A DNA stretch of 64,000 nucleotides from SAR86 cluster bacterium. Its GTDB lineage: Bacteria; Pseudomonadota; Gammaproteobacteria; Magnimaribacterales; D2472. Both the position numbers and the translations under genes were made by a program. The notes beneath the pieces were generated by a model. The model saw nothing but the letters and a program-made list of their open reading frames with translations, ran no database searches and was not told the DNA's origin. Positions 61,304-64,000 of this stretch are shown piece after piece. Where the stretch lies: contig CP097971.1 in assembly GCA_023703615.1 (NCBI GenBank), forward strand, positions 584,315 through 648,314, written 5' to 3'. Within the stretch, counting starts at the first letter, position 1; every line of letters begins with the position of its first letter.

Positions 61304-61915
61304 TTAAAGTGATATTCCTCCAAATGACATAAAACCAAAACTCATTAATCCTACTATTATAAAAGTTGCACCTAAACCTTTTAGCCCTTCAGGTATATCA
61401 GAATATTTTAGTTTTTCTCTTATACCAGCAAGAATAACGATTGCTAAGGCCCATCCAAATCCAGCACCAAAACCATATACAATACTTTCACCAAACAAAA
61501 GATCTTTTTCTATCATAAACAGCGATGCACCTAATATTGCACAATTAACAGTTATGAGTGGTAAAAACTGTCCTAATGCTGAATATAATGCAGGAACGTA
61601 TTTATCCAGAAACATTTCTAAAATCTGAACTACAGCTGCAATAACTCCTATGTAACTTATTAATTCAACAAATTCTAGATTTGTGCCACTTATTCCCATC
61701 CATACTAAAGCATCTTCTCTTAGGAAATAGTTATATATAAGATTATTTATGGGGACAGTTAACAAACATACAACTATCACTGCTATTCCTAATCCAAATG
61801 CTGCATCAATTTTTTTAGATATAGCTATAAATGTGCACATTCCAAGAAATACAGATAACGCAATATTCTCTATAAATACTGTAGTAATAAATATATTTAA
61901 ATAATGTTCAAACAT
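61304..61915 (-). CDS. nqrE: Na+-NQR subunit E
   Basis: A 203-residue membrane protein with six hydrophobic segments. [24 protein letters not shown] contains the conserved Cys of the first iron-binding half-motif, and [20 protein letters not shown] the second, which together with NqrD coordinate the intramembrane Fe site. Part of the RnfA/NqrE family; NQR identity follows from operon context. Overlaps nqrD by 8 nt. Confidence 0.95.
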   Translation of the reverse strand: MFEHYLNIFITTVFIENIALSVFLGMCTFIAISKKIDAAFGLGIAVIVVCLLTVPINNLIYNYFLREDALVWMGISGTNLEFVELISYIGVIAAVVQILEMFLDKYVPALYSALGQFLPLITVNCAILGASLFMIEKDLLFGESIVYGFGAGFGWALAIVILAGIREKLKYSDIPEGLKGLGATFIIVGLMSFGFMSFGGISL

Positions 61916-62594
61916 TTAATTCTTTTTTTGTTAAATTTGGAGCTGTTGTATGATTAGATAACTTATAGTCATCCTCTTCAACTTGAGCTGGTCTGTAAGC
62001 TCTAATAGCCCAAATAAATAAACCAATTATAATAAATGAGCTTGGGGGTAATAATAATAAATTATTACCAACATACCATCCACCATTTGAAACAAGGGGA
62101 AGAATTTCATATCCCATTAATGTTCCAGCTCCAAAAAGCTCTCTTAGAATAGCAACACCAATTAATATTATGCTATATCCAAGTCCATTACCTAATCCAT
62201 CAAAAAAACTTAATAGTGGTTTTTCTTTCATTGCAAATGCTTCAGCCCTACCCATGACAATGCAATTTGTGATTATTAATCCAACAAATACTGAAAGCTT
62301 TTTACTAGTTTCATAATCGTAAGCTTTCAAAAATTCATCAACAACAATGACTAATGATGCAATAATCGTCATTTGTACAATTATTCTGATACTACTTGGT
62401 ATATGGTTTCTGATTAATGATATAAACAAGTTTGAAAATGCTACTACGCTTGTTAGAGCCACACACATTACTAATGTTACAGATAAGTTACTAGTAACAG
62501 CTAAAGCTGAACAAATGCCTAAAATTTGTAATGTAATTGGATTTTCATCAATTAGAGGCTTAACCAAAACTTGTTTATATGCTTTAAGATTCAT
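61908..62594 (-). CDS. nqrD: Na+-NQR subunit D
   Basis: A 228-residue membrane protein with six hydrophobic segments. [27 protein letters not shown] has the conserved Cys and the inverted-topology half-motif related to Nqr[40 protein letters not shown] is the family signature. It pairs with NqrE around the iron centre. Overlaps nqrC by 11 nt. Confidence 0.95.
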   Translation of the reverse strand: MNLKAYKQVLVKPLIDENPITLQILGICSALAVTSNLSVTLVMCVALTSVVAFSNLFISLIRNHIPSSIRIIVQMTIIASLVIVVDEFLKAYDYETSKKLSVFVGLIITNCIVMGRAEAFAMKEKPLLSFFDGLGNGLGYSIILIGVAILRELFGAGTLMGYEILPLVSNGGWYVGNNLLLLPPSSFIIIGLFIWAIRAYRPAQVEEDDYKLSNHTTAPNLTKKELNV

Positions 62595-63357
62595 AATTCA
62601 ATTCTCTAAATAATTTTGAGTACCCTTCGTCACTAAACCAATATGACAACATATTGGTTACACCTCTACTAGTTAATGTTGCGCCTGATAATCCATCAAC
62701 TTTATATTCGCTATCATTGTCATCCATTTGAACTTTGCCTTTAATTACTGCTAATTGAACTTTATCATCCTTATATATTTTTTTTCCTGGCCATAATACT
62801 TTCCATTTAGGATTATCTACTTCAGCACCAAGACCGGGAGTTTCTTTATGATCGTAAAATTCTAATCCGGCAACAGTATTGAAGTCTTCTTCAATTGAAA
62901 TATAACCATAAAGAGTTCCCCATAAACCATAACCTCTAATTGGTAATATAAGCTTATCAATAGACGAGTCAGCATTACGGACAATATAAAATTTTCCAAC
63001 ATTTTCTCTATTTTTCACAATTGCAATATCTTTTGATGCTGGAATTTGAGTAGATAAACTTGGATCTCTTGTGACAGCTATTTGATCATAGGTTTCAATA
63101 TCAAAATTCTTGTATTCTTCAATGATCTTGCCAGATGTAAAGTCTATAAATTTCATTTCTAGCTGTGAAAATTGTGATGCAACATCTTGATCTACTTTAT
63201 AAATATTAGCAGCTTGAAGAATTTTAATTCGCATATCATTGAGTTTATTTTCTTTTTGCATATCTCTTAATGAAACTGCTGAAAAAGAAACAATTAATGA
63301 ACAAATTAAACAAATACCAAGTGCTACGCTTAATGTTTTTAAAATTGAATCATTCAT
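62584..63357 (-). CDS. nqrC: Na+-NQR subunit C
   Basis: A 257-residue protein: one N-terminal transmembrane helix (about 6-28) and a periplasmic FMN-binding domain. [15 protein letters not shown] and [16 protein letters not shown] are core blocks; [19 protein letters not shown] carries the Thr that receives FMN through a phosphoester. It passes electrons from the Fe site to NqrB-FMN. Its ATG overlaps the nqrB stop by 4 nt. Confidence 0.96.
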   Translation of the reverse strand: MNDSILKTLSVALGICLICSLIVSFSAVSLRDMQKENKLNDMRIKILQAANIYKVDQDVASQFSQLEMKFIDFTSGKIIEEYKNFDIETYDQIAVTRDPSLSTQIPASKDIAIVKNRENVGKFYIVRNADSSIDKLILPIRGYGLWGTLYGYISIEEDFNTVAGLEFYDHKETPGLGAEVDNPKWKVLWPGKKIYKDDKVQLAVIKGKVQMDDNDSEYKVDGLSGATLTSRGVTNMLSYWFSDEGYSKLFRELNYES

Positions 63358-64000
63358 GACGTTAAAGCTCTTCTTTTCCTGATATTACTCATAACTACCA
63401 TATGATCTATGACTGGAGCTAGTAAATTTGCAAACAAAATAGCTAGCATCATACCTTCCGGAAATGCAGGATTAATTACTCTTATTAATATTACTAAAAC
63501 ACCAATAACAAATCCATATATCCATCTACCTGTATTAGTTCCAGAGCCTGAAACTGGTTCAGTTGCCATAAAAACTAAACCAAATGCAAAACTTCCAATT
63601 ACAGCATGCCAGTACCACGGAACATAAAACATTGGATTAGTTTCAGAGCCAACTATATTTAAAAATGATGACATTAAAATCATACCAATTAAAGTGCCTA
63701 AAATTATTCTATAAGATGCAACTTTTGTATAAAGCAAAATTGCTAAACCAATAAGTATTGCTATTATTGAGGTTTCACCGACAGAACCTGGAATATTACC
63801 TATAAAAGCATCAAACCATGAGAAATTATTATACAACCCTGGTAGTCCATCTTCTGCAGCTACACTTAAAGCAGTAGCCCCACTATAACCCTCTGGAATA
63901 ATGTTATTATCTGATAATCCAGCGACCCAAACTTTATCGCCTGATAATTGCGCTGGATATGCAAAATAAACAAAAGCTCTTCCTGTAAGTGCAGGATTTA
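63354..64000 (-). CDS. nqrB: Na+-NQR subunit B (3' part only)
   Basis: The frame is open from the window end (64000) to the stop at 63354: 215 codons, the C-terminal half of an about 400-residue protein. [38 protein letters not shown] with the FMN-carrying Thr (near 63875) and [25 protein letters not shown] are NqrB motifs. [41 protein letters not shown] continues the membrane domain. A TTG at 63834-63836 is not the start but internal. NqrA and the operon promoter lie beyond the window. Confidence 0.95.
   Translation of the reverse strand, partial: NPALTGRAFVYFAYPAQLSGDKVWVAGLSDNNIIPEGYSGATALSVAAEDGLPGLYNNFSWFDAFIGNIPGSVGETSIIAILIGLAILLYTKVASYRIILGTLIGMILMSSFLNIVGSETNPMFYVPWYWHAVIGSFAFGLVFMATEPVSGSGTNTGRWIYGFVIGVLVILIRVINPAFPEGMMLAILFANLLAPVIDHMVVMSNIRKRRALTS

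Noticed and set aside
1-64000. CRISPR arrays, tRNA/rRNA genes, IS elements or prophage
   Set aside because: No regularly spaced repeats, no tRNA-like cloverleaf with CCA-end context, no transposase or integrase motifs were seen in any frame.

Overview
The window reads as one chromosomal segment of an AT-rich marine gammaproteobacterium, most plausibly of the SAR86 type. This is inferred from three things. The icd–clpS–clpA / infA and mnmA–purB neighbourhoods are gammaproteobacterial. There is a Na+-NQR operon with apbE and nqrM. The accessory genes are dense in TonB-dependent receptors, glutathione-transferase-fold proteins, sulfatases and dehalogenase-like hydrolases, with very short intergenic spaces. 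No IS element, integrase, tRNA, rRNA or CRISPR array was seen, and no gene-free stretch exceeds 300 bases.

Layout. 1–1150: end of etfB and complete etfA. 1192–8525: a surface module of a beta-barrel protein with no ATG/GTG/TTG start, an Ig/cadherin-like lipoprotein and a 1492-aa exported protein, closed by a terminator that lies inside the first codons of a ceramidase-like membrane gene (8525–9496). 9485–19823 (minus): an 11-gene, almost gapless operon with a DUF1330 protein, acyl-CoA synthetase, metallo-beta-lactamase hydrolase, membrane protein, sulfatase, DJ-1/PfpI protein, DsbA/kappa-GST-like protein, haloalkane-dehalogenase-like hydrolase and three GST-fold proteins. 19870–32911: nitronate-monooxygenase-like protein, oligopeptidase B lipoprotein, DUF1295 and PsiE-like membrane proteins, a TonB receptor, cysteine synthase, small exported and membrane proteins, an M14 peptidase and a GlcG/SRPBCC group. 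32967–50553: a catabolic region. 50612–57234: conserved core (infA, clpA, clpS, icd, mnmA, purB). 57371–64000: isocitrate lyase, then the 3' part of the nqr operon (nqrM, apbE, nqrF, E, D, C and partial nqrB).

The most notable signal is a putative local regulon at 36–48 kb. Three 14-bp elements centred on CAATTG or one change from it (38026–38039, 45288–45301, 45381–45394) lie between candidate -35 and -10 elements. They sit at the promoters of mmsA–hydrolase–carboxyltransferase (minus), mhpA-like monooxygenase–tetR–sulfatase–GST (plus), GST–extradiol dioxygenase–nitroreductase (minus) and a TonB receptor (plus). A TetR gene lies in the mhpA operon. Together with the adjacent fumarylacetoacetate-hydrolase-family/GST/SDR operon this looks like an inducible uptake, desulfation, ring hydroxylation, meta-cleavage and semialdehyde-oxidation system for an aromatic substrate that cannot be named from sequence. 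Glyoxylate-shunt ICL and Na+-NQR fit growth on acetyl-CoA-yielding substrates in sea water, but that link is inference.
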